A DNA stretch of 64,000 nucleotides from Labyrinthula sp. Ha (taxonomy: Eukaryota; Sar; Bigyra; Labyrinthulida; Labyrinthulaceae): assembly GCA_015227615.1 (NCBI GenBank), contig JAALGZ010000012.1:496001-560000 (forward strand). Reading direction: 5' to 3'. The translations under genes and the position numbers were made by a program. This document shows, piece after piece, positions 10,822 to 22,182 of this stretch. A model generated the notes under the pieces. It ran no database searches. It had not been told where the DNA came from and was given only the letters and a program-made list of their open reading frames with translations. How positions within the stretch are numbered: the stretch's first letter is position 1; each line of letters starts with the position of its first letter.

Positions 10822-12840
10822 CTACCCTGAAGGGGTCTCAGTAACTCCAGGTGAAGAAGCATCTAAACTAGTGGGTGTGAGCTCAAGGGCTTTGCGTTTC
10901 CCTAAAAGCCCATCCTTTTCAGCAGTAATTTGGGCTAATAATTTTTTGCAAAACTCAAGAACTTCAACGTAGGAGCCCTTATAATTCTGAACAAACTTTT
11001 TCAATAGATCTTCTTCCTCACTACTAAACATTAACAACTGGCTGCTACCTATTCTCACTGAAAGTATGTTCAATACTGAAAACCCAAATGATTTCAAAAT
11101 ATGACAAGTAGAAATAGCGCAACTAAAAATGAACTCCATGAACCCATTCTTCTTCAATATTTCTCCTATGAAAGATTGTTGATGTTTGACAACCGCGAGT
11201 AAATACTTCGTGGCAGGAATCAATGGCTTCTTTCTCAGGACTTGCATTGCAATATCTACCATCTTCCCCGAAACAAATACTCCAACAACTAGTGGGCTAT
11301 CTTTTTGTAAGAATTTCGTAACTAGTTTATAAGAAGTGGATAAATTCCTATCCATCACACTTGTATCCTCAAACAGCCTAAAAGGAGATAATATTGTTGC
11401 CATTATTTTCTGTGCTGTGCATACTTCGACAAACCTATCGAATGTAGAGTTCCTTGTATATGAATCGGAGCAACATAGCCGCTCCAGTACAGTAAGAAAT
11501 GCGTACTTGCAGAATTGAAGGTCTTCGTTATATACACAGCATACGGCTAAGTTGATCATGTGTGGGGAGGTTCTTACCTGTACCATATTTTGACATAATA
11601 AGTCACTTGCTTGCTCAGCAAGAGCACGAAAAATATTCGCAATGAGTTTTATAGCTTTGACATTTTCTGTATGAAACTGAACAAGATTTGATAATAGCTC
11701 CACTAAGCTCGGGTACAAATTACCCGGGTCAGAGAAGAGCAATCGATATACTCTATCGGTATCTAGCTGTTCAAAATGTTTGAATTCATCAGTAATGGCT
11801 GAAAGAATACATAAATGATCCATAAAACGCTTTTCTTGATATGGGGCCAAAGTGCCTGCAGAGACCTTCTTGAACATTACAAGACAGGAAGGTTTGAAGT
11901 TTGTATTTAATAAGAAATCCTGCAAGAATTGGCTAGTGCGTTTTGTTCTTATCTGTTGAAAACCGGGTAACCTACTTTTGTCTTCAACAGGTTGAACTAC
12001 AAATTTTTCTAAAAAATAAAGTTTGCGGAGATCTTCTAATCTCGCTTGCAGCTTCGGTGTTAAATTAAAATCATGATCATAGACAACTATATGTAAAGAA
12101 GAAGCGAAAATTTCCGCAAAATTTGGGCAGGATCTTAAGAATTTCTCACCCGAAGGTTGGTGCTGAAAAATATGAAGCAGCGCAGGGAAACTGGCGTCCA
12201 GGATTGCTTGAAAATGTTCTTCAACATCAGAAGAGAGCACAGTAAAACAAGCCTCACAAATAATGGCTAAACAAACAGTATCAAATTTGACCTTTGGGTA
12301 TAGATCTAGCAGATTAGAAACGTCACCACCCGAGATGAATCGACAAGTTCGCTCTAAATCTTTCTCTTTGATAGCCTTGAAAACTTTGAACCACTCCATC
12401 ATGCTCTTACACAACTCTGAACCTTCAAGGTCAAACAAATTTACAAAGAGAGTTTTCAACTTTTCAATATCAGGAGAGTCTTCTAGTAGAACACCTACAG
12501 GGGTTTCTTCCACTGCTGTTAACTTACCATTCTCCTTAGCCTTCTGCTCAATAATCCGTCGAATAATACCCAACGCTGCTCGCAGATTAAACTCATTTCT
12601 AAATTGAAAACAGTATCCCATGAGCTTAAAGGACAACCCGCTGACTTTCAAGTCCTTTTCAGTGGCAGTGCCAACAACACCTGTAAATACAGGTTTTCTA
12701 CTTTCCTTGTCAATAACTTGGACGCCGAGCTCGTTCACTTCAAACAACCCAACTGCAAATTTTTCTTTGTTATTTTCATCTGTTAATGAAACTAAAGAGT
12801 TAGAATTTGTTAGGAATATACCTCTAACTTCAATTGACAT
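10822..12840 (-). CDS. PP4 regulatory subunit 3 (SMEK)-like protein, 672 aa
   Basis: Likely regulatory subunit of protein phosphatase 4, acting in the nucleus in DNA-damage signalling and chromatin work. The architecture fits SMEK/PP4R3: an N-terminal PH/EVH1-like beta domain (about 1-105) followed by a long helical-repeat (ARM-like) body carrying the SMK-1 region. Recognisable points are the LRKLYFLEKFVVQP segment (family form YRLQYIQDIILP), then TSQFLQDFLLNTNF and the stretch ending in LFSDPGNLYPSLVELLSNLV. The C-terminus is short and basic (GKRKALEL), unlike the long acidic tail of animal forms. It is a single exon with a clear ATG. It is divergent from the xPT membrane protein gene and convergent with the Myb gene (217 bp between stops). 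The match is by pattern only; another ARM-repeat protein is possible. Confidence 0.62.
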   Translation of the reverse strand: MSIEVRGIFLTNSNSLVSLTDENNKEKFAVGLFEVNELGVQVIDKESRKPVFTGVVGTATEKDLKVSGLSFKLMGYCFQFRNEFNLRAALGIIRRIIEQKAKENGKLTAVEETPVGVLLEDSPDIEKLKTLFVNLFDLEGSELCKSMMEWFKVFKAIKEKDLERTCRFISGGDVSNLLDLYPKVKFDTVCLAIICEACFTVLSSDVEEHFQAILDASFPALLHIFQHQPSGEKFLRSCPNFAEIFASSLHIVVYDHDFNLTPKLQARLEDLRKLYFLEKFVVQPVEDKSRLPGFQQIRTKRTSQFLQDFLLNTNFKPSCLVMFKKVSAGTLAPYQEKRFMDHLCILSAITDEFKHFEQLDTDRVYRLLFSDPGNLYPSLVELLSNLVQFHTENVKAIKLIANIFRALAEQASDLLCQNMVQVRTSPHMINLAVCCVYNEDLQFCKYAFLTVLERLCCSDSYTRNSTFDRFVEVCTAQKIMATILSPFRLFEDTSVMDRNLSTSYKLVTKFLQKDSPLVVGVFVSGKMVDIAMQVLRKKPLIPATKYLLAVVKHQQSFIGEILKKNGFMEFIFSCAISTCHILKSFGFSVLNILSVRIGSSQLLMFSSEEEDLLKKFVQNYKGSYVEVLEFCKKLLAQITAEKDGLLGKRKALELTPTSLDASSPGVTETPSG

Positions 12841-13095
12841 AATTTGGTGGATGTGTTCAGTGTTCTATTCTCTTATCATTTGATGATAACGAAATATCGA
12901 TTCCTCATATTATCATATCGAAATTGAAAATATTGTCCCGTCCCAGAAAAGTTCTACAGTGGGTTTTACTAGAAACTGTCCTTAACGAGACATGCGTCCA
13001 GTTTCGAGTCTCAAGACTGAATCAAAAAGGCAACTAAGGACGGATAATCAAATATAAATAAGAGTTACACAAAAAGAGGAAAAGGTGATTAAACT
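12841..13095. promoter_or_regulatory. Bidirectional promoter region
   Basis: These 255 bp separate the divergent starts of the PP4R3-like gene and the xPT membrane protein gene, so the interval must hold both promoters. It is AT-rich with a GC-richer centre (about 12930-13040). I see no convincing TATA box or shared word. Confidence 0.4.
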
Positions 13096-13518
13096 ATGCA
13101 TGGTACCGTACCAAATCAACCTGTTTTTGTTGTTCGGTCTGATGAAATAAATAAAGCAAACGTCCCACGTGCAAAAGTGAAACCTGCTGCCCTGGATCCG
13201 AGTGCACCAGAAGAGGAGAATGAGGACTCCATCACAGAACAACCCGGAGTTAAATACTATTTCCCTATTCTATTTGTTATTATTCTTCTTGGACTATCTA
13301 CTATCACATATTTTGCTTCTAAGGTGTTCATACAACGTGCCTTTGCTGCTCAAGAAGATTCGAGCATTTCTTCGTCACAAATTGATCCGACACCTTATCC
13401 TACCAACTTCCCCTCGAATTTCCCAACAAAGTATCCAACAGAAAAGCCAACAGACTTTCCCACAGAATATCCCACAAATTATCCAACACCGGGGCCGTGC
13501 ATCCGTTGGTGGTGTTAG
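13096..13518 (+). CDS. Small single-pass membrane protein with xPT-repeat tail, 140 aa
   Basis: Unrecognised protein. It has a 53-residue N-terminal part ending in an acidic patch, one strong membrane segment (about 54-75, YYFPILFVIILLGLSTITYF), and a Ser-rich linker leading to a tract of eight or so aromatic-Pro-Thr units (about 97-134, YPTNFPSNFPTKYPT and so on). The last residues are CIRWWC. The lack of an N-terminal signal and the late membrane segment suggest type II topology with the repeat tail outside or in the lumen. Such xPT tracts are common in stramenopile cell-surface and wall proteins, where they may be glycosylated. A second gene of the same layout lies at 37778-38242. It converges on the next gene with 38 bp between stops. 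Confidence 0.7.
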   Translation: MHGTVPNQPVFVVRSDEINKANVPRAKVKPAALDPSAPEEENEDSITEQPGVKYYFPILFVIILLGLSTITYFASKVFIQRAFAAQEDSSISSSQIDPTPYPTNFPSNFPTKYPTEKPTDFPTEYPTNYPTPGPCIRWWC

Positions 13519-13556
13519 ATGAAGCTGGCATCGATACTGCCTTGTAAAGCAACAGG

Positions 13557-14933
13557 TCAGGATGCTTCTCTTAAACCATCTGGCAAGCTCGTAGAGGTTT
13601 GCTTAGTAGAGGTATTATAATAGTAAACGTTTCCTTCATCATCCTCGCACTCCTCCCAAACACAATCATCTTCTTTCTGTGGTGGACCCTGATTTGCTTG
13701 CTTGTCCTCATTTCTTTCACCTTTAAATAGAATTAAAGAAGTTACCAAAGAGATCTCAGCAAGAAAACCAAATAAACCAGCAAAACGCATATAAGTTCTT
13801 GATTGTGAAGCTTGAAAGAACGTTAAATCGAATAACTTCACTATAGTAAGAACCAGTGCAAATGAAAATAAGCTCCACGCGAGTGCCTGAAATAACAGAA
13901 AGTAAAACCCTCCCTTAAAAGGCATTATAAGTTGATAGAGCGTACCATGAAGCCACCTCCCACCGACAGAATTTGTAATTGATATCGTCAGTGTCATGAA
14001 AACAGTGAAGCCAGAAGCAATAAATACTTGTATCCACCGATTTTCCAATATATTTAGGTCCATGATCGATATAATAACTGAAACATATAACATAGTGACA
14101 AGTTGAAGAGAGATAAAGAGAGTCCAATAAAACTTCACTTCCTTTCCCAGAATCTGCTCATACTGTAGCTCCTGTTTTTCTATTTCCAAATAAAGCCTCT
14201 TTATAACCTCAACTGGCGAAACTGATCGTTCTCTGTCTCCTTTGTCAACATTTCTTTTCCTTAAACTGCCACCCTTTTTTGGAACTGCTTTCTTTCTAGA
14301 ATATTTTGATAAGGCTCTCTTACGTTTTTTATTCGTTAAGTGTCTTTGAAAAAGTTTTTCCATTGATTTCTTTGAAGAATTTTGTTTTTTAAAAACAAAC
14401 ACCGAAAAGAACATCAACGTCAGTGAAATAAGTCCATACAAGTTGGCTACGATGCATAGCCCACCGTGGTTTAGTTTCTGTTGATCAGAGATGGTATTTC
14501 CAAGACCAAGAAGGGGAGTTAGGTTACCATGGGTGTCAACGGAGATCCATGGGAGAAAGAGAGAAGCTAAAAAACAGACAAAGGACCATATTTGTAAAAC
14601 GCAGAAAGCAATACCATGCTGTAGGGGTTTGAACCAAGTGAAGCCGGAAGAAGAGTGAAAAAGAGCATTAAAAGCATATGTCGAGCTGATAGAGAAAAAA
14701 GAGTTAATGTTGAGTAAAACTGCATAAAGTACTGGGTGTTCTGTAAGTAAATCCAAGTGAAAATAGTTGGGATTAAGAAAAGGAAGCAGGATTTGCTGGG
14801 AGGTATAAAGGTGGGACTGGAGGTGTATTCCAAATGTGAGATAGAAGCTTAAAAGAAACATAAAGATATTTAAGCAGAAATTAAATACTGCGATAGAAGG
14901 AAAGAGAGAGGCAAACCTTAATAAAATGTTCAT
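13557..14933 (-). CDS. Multi-pass membrane protein with WW-like tail, 458 aa
   Basis: Unrecognised integral membrane protein with about eight hydrophobic spans: four in the first 180 residues, then a very basic loop (about 185-235, with KKRKRALSKYSRKK and KKGGSLRKRN), then four more to about residue 405. The last 40 residues resemble a WW domain: W426, the acidic DDEGN turn, YYYN, and a Pro near the end. The second signature Trp is replaced by Ser (TSTSLP), so ligand binding may differ or be lost. No charged residues suggest a classical transporter signature. The ATG follows AT-rich leader DNA, and a shared 14-bp word lies 210 bp upstream (15143-15156). The stop is TGA. Confidence 0.75.
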   Translation of the reverse strand: MNILLRFASLFPSIAVFNFCLNIFMFLLSFYLTFGIHLQSHLYTSQQILLPFLNPNYFHLDLLTEHPVLYAVLLNINSFFSISSTYAFNALFHSSSGFTWFKPLQHGIAFCVLQIWSFVCFLASLFLPWISVDTHGNLTPLLGLGNTISDQQKLNHGGLCIVANLYGLISLTLMFFSVFVFKKQNSSKKSMEKLFQRHLTNKKRKRALSKYSRKKAVPKKGGSLRKRNVDKGDRERSVSPVEVIKRLYLEIEKQELQYEQILGKEVKFYWTLFISLQLVTMLYVSVIISIMDLNILENRWIQVFIASGFTVFMTLTISITNSVGGRWLHGTLYQLIMPFKGGFYFLLFQALAWSLFSFALVLTIVKLFDLTFFQASQSRTYMRFAGLFGFLAEISLVTSLILFKGERNEDKQANQGPPQKEDDCVWEECEDDEGNVYYYNTSTKQTSTSLPDGLREAS

Positions 14934-15142
14934 CTTTCACCGAGCTAGTTTTACGTTTTCTTCGATTGTTGAATACTCTACTGCCACTAAAAATTGAAAC
15001 AGCGATTCGTTTAATGACAAATTGGATGACGTGGACAATGAACGTTGGACAAAGAATACTCAATGCCCAGTTGCGTATTGATATTCACTTTCAGCTTATC
15101 TATTGTTTAATATCGTTACAAACGGTAATTAACAGTTAGACA

Positions 15143-15156
15143 AAATTGCCCAAAAT
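15143..15156 (-). promoter_or_regulatory. ATTTTGGGCAATTT word upstream of multi-pass gene
   Basis: This exact 14-bp word lies 210 bp upstream of the multi-pass membrane gene and points toward it. The same word occurs at 40044-40057, 56108-56121 and, inverted, at 7326-7339. It is a candidate transcription-factor site or core promoter element; function is inferred from recurrence and position. Confidence 0.4.
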
Positions 15157-18100
15157 CTATAACGTTAATGCCGTTTGTATTATATATTATTCAAACAGTA
15201 GAAACTTTTCTAGTTCTCTATTCAAGCAAATCTTAAATTTAAATATCTTTGAAGCAATACAAATATATAGATATATTAACTTGGAAAAGGTTTAAGCGCA
15301 TAAAAAAATGATTATACGAAACGTCTTTCTTTAAGTTGTTTGCTTAAGTTTCTCCCTTTTTAACTATTCAAGAATATTCTTTTATAATTTCTGATTCTTT
15401 CCAAATTAGAGAAACGTTCATTATCATCGCATGGAATACTATAACTAAAAACTATTCTACCTACACAGAAAAACGGTTTTATCTTCAGGTTTGAACAACC
15501 CGTCGTTATTGTTTTCAACTGACTTTAAATTTAGTGCTTCTACTTACAAAATGAAAAAAGTAGTCTCATCAAACAACTGAGAACAGCAACATCTAGCTGT
15601 TTTGAAAAACACTTTGGAAGTTCCTACAGTTAATTCAGGCTTTCTTCCTCTAAACCCAACTTCACCTTTTCTGTCTTCTGTTTTCTCGATCATACAAGTG
15701 GTATTTCTAATTTCTTTCCTTGTTTGGTTACGACTTCTAGTAGGAAAACAAGTGTAAGGCAAATGCTAAAAAAACTTGTTTCCGTTAACGAGAAAACCAA
15801 GTTAAATGTAGTGGAACAGAGACTTTAAAGAGAATAAAATCACCATCGCTTCCACCAAGTCCTATTCATTTGGTTGTCCTTGCGAAGTTCCTTCTAATAG
15901 TTATTCTTCGTTTTGAGTTTAAGAAATCTTTCGAAGATCAGGAGAAGAAGAATCATACTATTAGTTGTTTACAATGTTCAAGTGAAATTTATTCTAATTT
16001 CTTACATCGTCGTTAGCCTTAGGAAAACTAATATATTTTAGCAGCTAATACTTGAAAAAGAATGCTGTGGAAATGATAATGTAGAAAGAAAGAAAATAGT
16101 TGATCTTAATGACACACCTTAACAGCTTATTCTTATAAAGTTCTAGATGGAACGTGTGCGAACATATATTATTCAAAACTTACTAGATATAATCTATGAA
16201 TATTTAGAGATGGGGCATTCTTTTTGGCAGATTATAATGAGGGTGATTTCGGACTATTGGCTCCACGATTTAGGTTATATGATTACTCGAAGTAAAATAT
16301 TCTTGATTATTCCTTCAACAATATTTTTCCATAACTAAGATCATTGCAATACATTAAAATTTAAGGCAGTGCATTCAAGTACGAGCTTATTAAGTCTAAT
16401 AGTAAAGTATCTGATCTCTTATATACTTTACTTCTATCCTCAATATTATCGAGAGATAATATGTTCTTTGCTGGTTTTCTTAGTGCTTGAGATATTCTTC
16501 TTCATTGCTTTCTTGTTTTATATTCTAAGGTTTTGCCTATGGTTTGAAAATAGGTTTAAAAAAATAATTTATTTTGATTTGCTCCTTCGTTATGTTTAGT
16601 ATGGTACCATATTACTCCATGAAATTATATTATCTTTCACTAACAGAGACTTTTAAGAAAATACATATAATTTTTTACACTCAGAGGATTAAGGATATTC
16701 CGAATATCCCGGGTTGGGGTTAAGTGGTTAATATATCTAATATGACATACCGAAGTTATCCTGTCATTTAAGATTAAATCAATATAATCTCATGTTGACT
16801 TTAGATGGATTTGCCCTTAATAATAGAACACACTGAGCTATGCAGTCATTGCTGCAATGAATATATACAATAACCGCAACTATGAACGAGTGGTAGAATC
16901 ATGGAGGACAGTAAGTGATTATTTAAAATTTAAGTTTCAGAAATCATGTATGCAAGTACAGAGCGAGGTAGTTTATTACAAAATATTAACATCTCACTTA
17001 ACCCACCCTTTCGGAAACCCAGTATGGAGTTGACCTCCTCAGTGAATAACGGTGATTTCATTCTATATTCATTGCAGATAACTAGTTACCAAGCGTATAT
17101 TGCTGCTCTGGCTATGCTCTTAATTTGGTTAGTTACCTAGTTTAATTCAAGTTGTACAAGTAGATAACGAAGAAGTACATATAATTTGTTTCCAATAGTT
17201 AGTTAACTGTTGGATTAATAGTACTTATTACTGACTTATATCCATATTTCTAAGATAAATCATGCCAGATTGACACATTTAATTCAAAGATAAAATTCTA
17301 GTCCAACTAAGATAAGCAAACTCCAAATGAACCATAATCTTACACTCTCAAAGAGATCAAACAATACAGTTTCATTTGGCCATTAAACTCATGCATTGAA
17401 ATTATGGGTCGCTCTGTTAGATAAGATTTTCATATTACATGCAACCTAGTTATTCTAGTGAAGGATTTTCGCTAAATCTTAAAATTAGCATAGATTCAGC
17501 ACCCGGTGAGAAAGATAAGATTTATTGTTTTGAAAATATTAAAGGAAATTGCTTTGGTAAACTATCACTGCCGTCTAGTTGCGTCTTCAGGGTCTTACAA
17601 GTCAATTCGCCGACTATTGCGAGAATATATAATTCTTGAGGCATTATTCGCCTATAATGCATCAGAAGTAAACAATATTTACAGATAATAATATCTTTAT
17701 TCACTGCTGTCGTTGATTCGAGGCTGCAGAAAATCAATTTGGAAGTCTTGGCAATTTTCTTCTAACTGAAAGAAAAACAATGATACCTAAATGACTGGTA
17801 AACTGTTAATACCAAATCTTCGAGCTCAATATTATAACAGATTTAAATTCGAATATATTGGCAAAAATTAATACCGTAGAAAGCACTTAGAGCTTATAGA
17901 TCATATATCTGCTTTTAAATACGTTTTGGCGCTTGAAAAGCAAATGATTTTTGGTATATATATATATTGTGCAAAATAATTTATGTTCTTTGGCATATAT
18001 AAACCATTGGCAAGTTTTGGGATGCGTAACTTATCATCGAAACTACTCCATTCAAGCATAATACCCGTGGTTAATTTTGTTTATTTTTCTTGGTCCCATT

Positions 18101-21100
18101 ATGAACCAAAGCTTTAATGGAACCTTGTGTTCGAATAATCGTAATGTTAATCTTAAAGTCTGCTTCCCAAGAAGCATATAGAAGTTTTCATCTACTATTC
18201 ATGAACTTAGCAAGAGAATCGCCCATGAAGTTGATTCCTTCTATATTCACGTGCACCAAAATGTTCTGAGTAAAATTTGAGAATAAAAACAACATCGATT
18301 TATTCGCTCAAAGGAAAATAAGATATGGCATTATACATTATGTCAAGATCAAAGCTAGAAATCCTTAGAGTTATATAGTATGGGTTGTCTGAATTAGGAG
18401 ACCATTGGTTGTATAATTCAATAAAAGAGCTTTATATAATGAAAAAACTATGTTCATTATAAGTTGAGAAAGGTCTGAAGTTGCTTTCTATAAGGATTCC
18501 ACCATATGCTAAGAGTTTATTATAAAGAAACCATAGCAATAGTAAAGGTGACCTACTGCATCTTAACCAAGAAACTTTACAGAGAGGGCTCTACAGAAAA
18601 TTCCTTGTGGTATATCTTCTCTCAGCTTGTCTTTACTTCTGATCCTTGTTAATAAGGTTCAATGAGGGATGGCACATGGGATTACAAGTTTCAGCGAGTT
18701 TACGGGTTCCCAATTATTTGGTGAAACCAGATATCATGGGCCCTCAGATGTAACCTAGAAGCAAAAGAAATCTATAAACATTAATTTTCTATGCATTAGC
18801 GTGCAGCAAACCAATTCCGCAGTTAAGGTTCTTAGAAACTATACAAGACAGGAATAGAGTTTATATAACTACCATTATGAAATATGGCTCTTCTAGTGTC
18901 TGCCCAAAATCACGATTTCTTGGAGAGCAACGACAAAAACGAATGTGAATGTGTTGTATTGAATTATTACGCCTTTGGCAAGTTGAAACCAGTACAACAA
19001 TTGGTTAAAACGTATGCCTGTAACCTTATTTGCTATGTGTTAACAACTAGAAACTCCGTCAATGGTCATCATAATTGCTGTATCTCTCCGGTAGCAACTT
19101 TGAAAGCACACAGCAAATGAACAGTAGCTACAAAAATTACCAAGAAGACATTAACCTTCTTAACTGATATTTTAAGCACGTGATGGTGTAATAATTCTTA
19201 GTAATATTAATGAAATTAAGTGTTCATTTATATTAAAGTGGGACTTGTCTCTACGGGTTGCATTGACTCAAGTTTCAATTCTTATTTGCTGAAGAACAAA
19301 ACGATAGAAGCAACTTAAATTAGTCGTGAAAAATAAATGGTATCTCTTACGAGAACAAAAAAATATCTTCAAGAATTATGTTCTTCCTAAGCTACTATTC
19401 ACTAGCTACTTCTAAAACTTAGAAGATTAGAATAAAAGAGAAAAGAAAAAACATCTTTCATACAACATTCAAAACTTCCTTGCAAAAACAATTAGAATGA
19501 CCCTGTAGCCACTTCTATAAGAACCGAAACCATCACGGGTGAGTGAAATTACCTCTTAAAATCAATAGATAATGTCCAAGGGAGTCCTTTTTAAACAACT
19601 TTGACCCTATTAAGATATATTTATATAAAGAATATCCCGCAAATTTTCAGCAATCGTACATATATACCACTTATCTTAAGAAAATACACTGGAAGAAAGG
19701 TCGATAGCGATCCAAGAAACCTCATTAATAGTAAAGAACCCACCTCCAATAAATGAAAATAGCCACCAAACCGACTTTTGTCAAGTATACAAGAGTTAGA
19801 GTGATACTTACCAACTCTGCCTTCACAGTCTTTAAATTCTCGCACCCTTGATCTAAATCCTGGAACAGGTACCCTGAAGTCCAAACCATATCACCTACAT
19901 GCCTCGAGAAAGGAATAACACTTAGCAAGGATTCTCTCAGTGTTATTTTATGTCTCTTGCAACAGACCCATGTTTTCTCCAAACTTAGAAACTCGCTTTT
20001 TGGACCCTAATGTAGATAACAAAGAGGTGTGACATCAGCTTCGAGCAATATCTCAACATAAACACAAACAACCAAACCAATGAGTGGGAAACGGAGGCAC
20101 ATCTCCATACTTAACATTTGTTTTTCAATTAGTATTCTCTTGGCTCATGCAAACGTACCAACTTTACTTACAGATTACTATGTGTTAAATCCTGCTATTG
20201 CTCTCACTATTACTTTGTATTGAATAAGTGCATTAAGCAACCATGCTGCCATCTGTTCATTCACGATATTATGTGGCTATCTGATATTTGTAAATAGGTT
20301 AGATTACTGTGACTATTAGAAATATCTACTTTGGAAAAATTATAGAATATCCGACCTAGCGAGAGCAAAAAAAGACATACAACAAGGAGAATGGGTATAA
20401 GTTAGCCACTAGCGTCTTACCAAAGGCTCTTGTTGAAAAGGTTCACAAAGCCTTGGGAAAGCACGGATTAAAAATGGTTTTACCAGACTGAAACTAGCTT
20501 TCTGGTCTTCTTTGTTCAAATCAAGTATCCTGAGTCTATTGAACTCGAATTAACAAAAAAATCATAGAAGTAAGCGTGATATAAGTTAATCTTTAACCTA
20601 GCACACTTTGTTAGTTCACCAAACTCATTACTGAGTATCTGACAGTTCCATCATTCATTCTGAGTAGATTTATATCATCCTTTTAAGATAGAAGTGATTT
20701 TGAACTGCGAGTGGGCTCCTAACAAAATGTATCCCTAAGATTGTTCTAGGGAAGCGTTCTATACCAACCACATAACCAACCACTTCCTATGGTTTTCCAC
20801 AGCAGGGAACCAGGTTCATAATGCTGAAAGTCTCAATTGAAAGCAGGGGTGCCACCTAAGGAAAATTGCTCCTTCAGGAATTACGGATTTTGAAGCTTAA
20901 GTTCACTCAAAGGAAATTTGTTGAGACTTAAGGATCTTCACACCTCAGTCATTAAATTCAAAGCTCTTAACTACCTAATCATTGAGAATGTTCAATACTT
21001 CTGAGTCAATTCCTCAAAGAGTTCTTTATTCCTCACTTAATATGGTGTCGAGGCTCACTCACTCGTGAAGTTCCTCAAAAATCTGAAAGAGTGGCCAAGG

Positions 21101-21110
21101 AGGACTATGG

Positions 21111-21804
21111 ATCGGATTTGATTTATTAGTAATTTATCAATAAAAATTTTGCTCATACTTTTTCTTAGTTATTGACTCTGATAACTCTTCAACATTTTTG
21201 ATGGATTACTGATAATCATAATGGAATCAGTATCATTTAATAAAAGTTAAAGCTCCATTCTTTTGTTGATAAGAAGAATCACAACAATTATCAAATAATT
21301 ACTTTTAATAATTTTCAACGCGATCTCTAATGAGGACTCACTCTGCACCCCAATCGGAAGAGATAGAGTTTTCACGACTCCTTTGTAGGCACCAGGTTTG
21401 ATGAAATTTGTCAATTATTATTTGAAAATTGTTTTTATTCTCTTTTTATTTTGATTCAATTGATTACTGTTCCGAGATTTGGCCACATGGAATTGTTGCA
21501 TGTGTCCACCAAAAAAAATGCAACGTATGAAAGCCTTGCAAAACAGAACGATATAATCAAACGGCATCCTACTCCAGGGATATTCCCGAGCCACAATTCA
21601 TTTTTTATAGGTTTTCATGCAGTGGAAAAATGTAATAAAAAATCTCTGGCCTTAGACTATGGGCCATAAGACCCATTTAGTACTAATAATCAATAGAGTA
21701 TCATTGTTCAATTAAAATGTTATAATCAATATTAATTATTCTCAAAACATAAATACTGATAATAAATTTATTGACAAATTATCAATAAATCAAATTTGAT
21801 TCTT
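21111..21804. repeat. Candidate MITE-like element with terminal inverted repeats
   Basis: The left end near 21111-21147 and the right end near 21768-21804 are inverted copies of each other, about 30 of 35 positions agreeing around the core ATTTGATTTATT. The roughly 690 bp between them code for nothing I recognise. A short non-autonomous DNA transposon would look like this, but no target duplication was established and AT-rich DNA yields chance palindromes. Confidence 0.3.
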
Positions 21805-21814
21805 ACTTCTACGA

Positions 21815-21876
21815 CATATATATAGAGAGAGAGAGACAGAGATAGATAGATAGATAGATTAATATTTATATATATC
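21815..21876. repeat. Microsatellite: TA, GA and GATA runs
   Basis: A compound simple repeat: a short TA run, then a GA run, then about five GATA units, then another TA-rich run. Confidence 0.9.
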
Positions 21877-22182
21877 ACCATTCTAGTGATAATACTTTAT
21901 CTATATTATATTATATATAAATCTCATAAGACTAAGTATATGAAAAAAAAAACCAATGAAATTAATATAAACTCTAAATTCAATAAGATAATATTCCTAA
22001 TGACATCATCAGTTTATTTACTAGCTATTGAACTGAACATAAAGCGTGGTACATTTGACCAATCATAGCTTGCCGGGACAAGATACAATTCCCTATAAAC
22101 GGATAGAAAGTACACAGCAAAAAAAGATAAACTGGAGTACAATTTGGAAAACCTACAGTTACCAAATTCAACCCAAAATAGA

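Larger units (their letters stand above)
14934..22182. other. 7.2-kb gene desert
   Basis: No gene can be supported. Small open frames are hydrophobic, AT-driven and lack homology I can recognise. The first 300 bp hold the probable promoter of the multi-pass membrane gene. A candidate short inverted-repeat element (21111-21804) and a microsatellite (21815-21876) sit near the right end, before the receptor gene. Confidence 0.5.

Noticed and set aside
16147-16599. Two in-phase hydrophobic frames separated by a TAA, together about 150 codons
   Set aside because: No good GT...AG mini-intron spans the stop, composition is what AT-rich noise gives, and no family match is seen.
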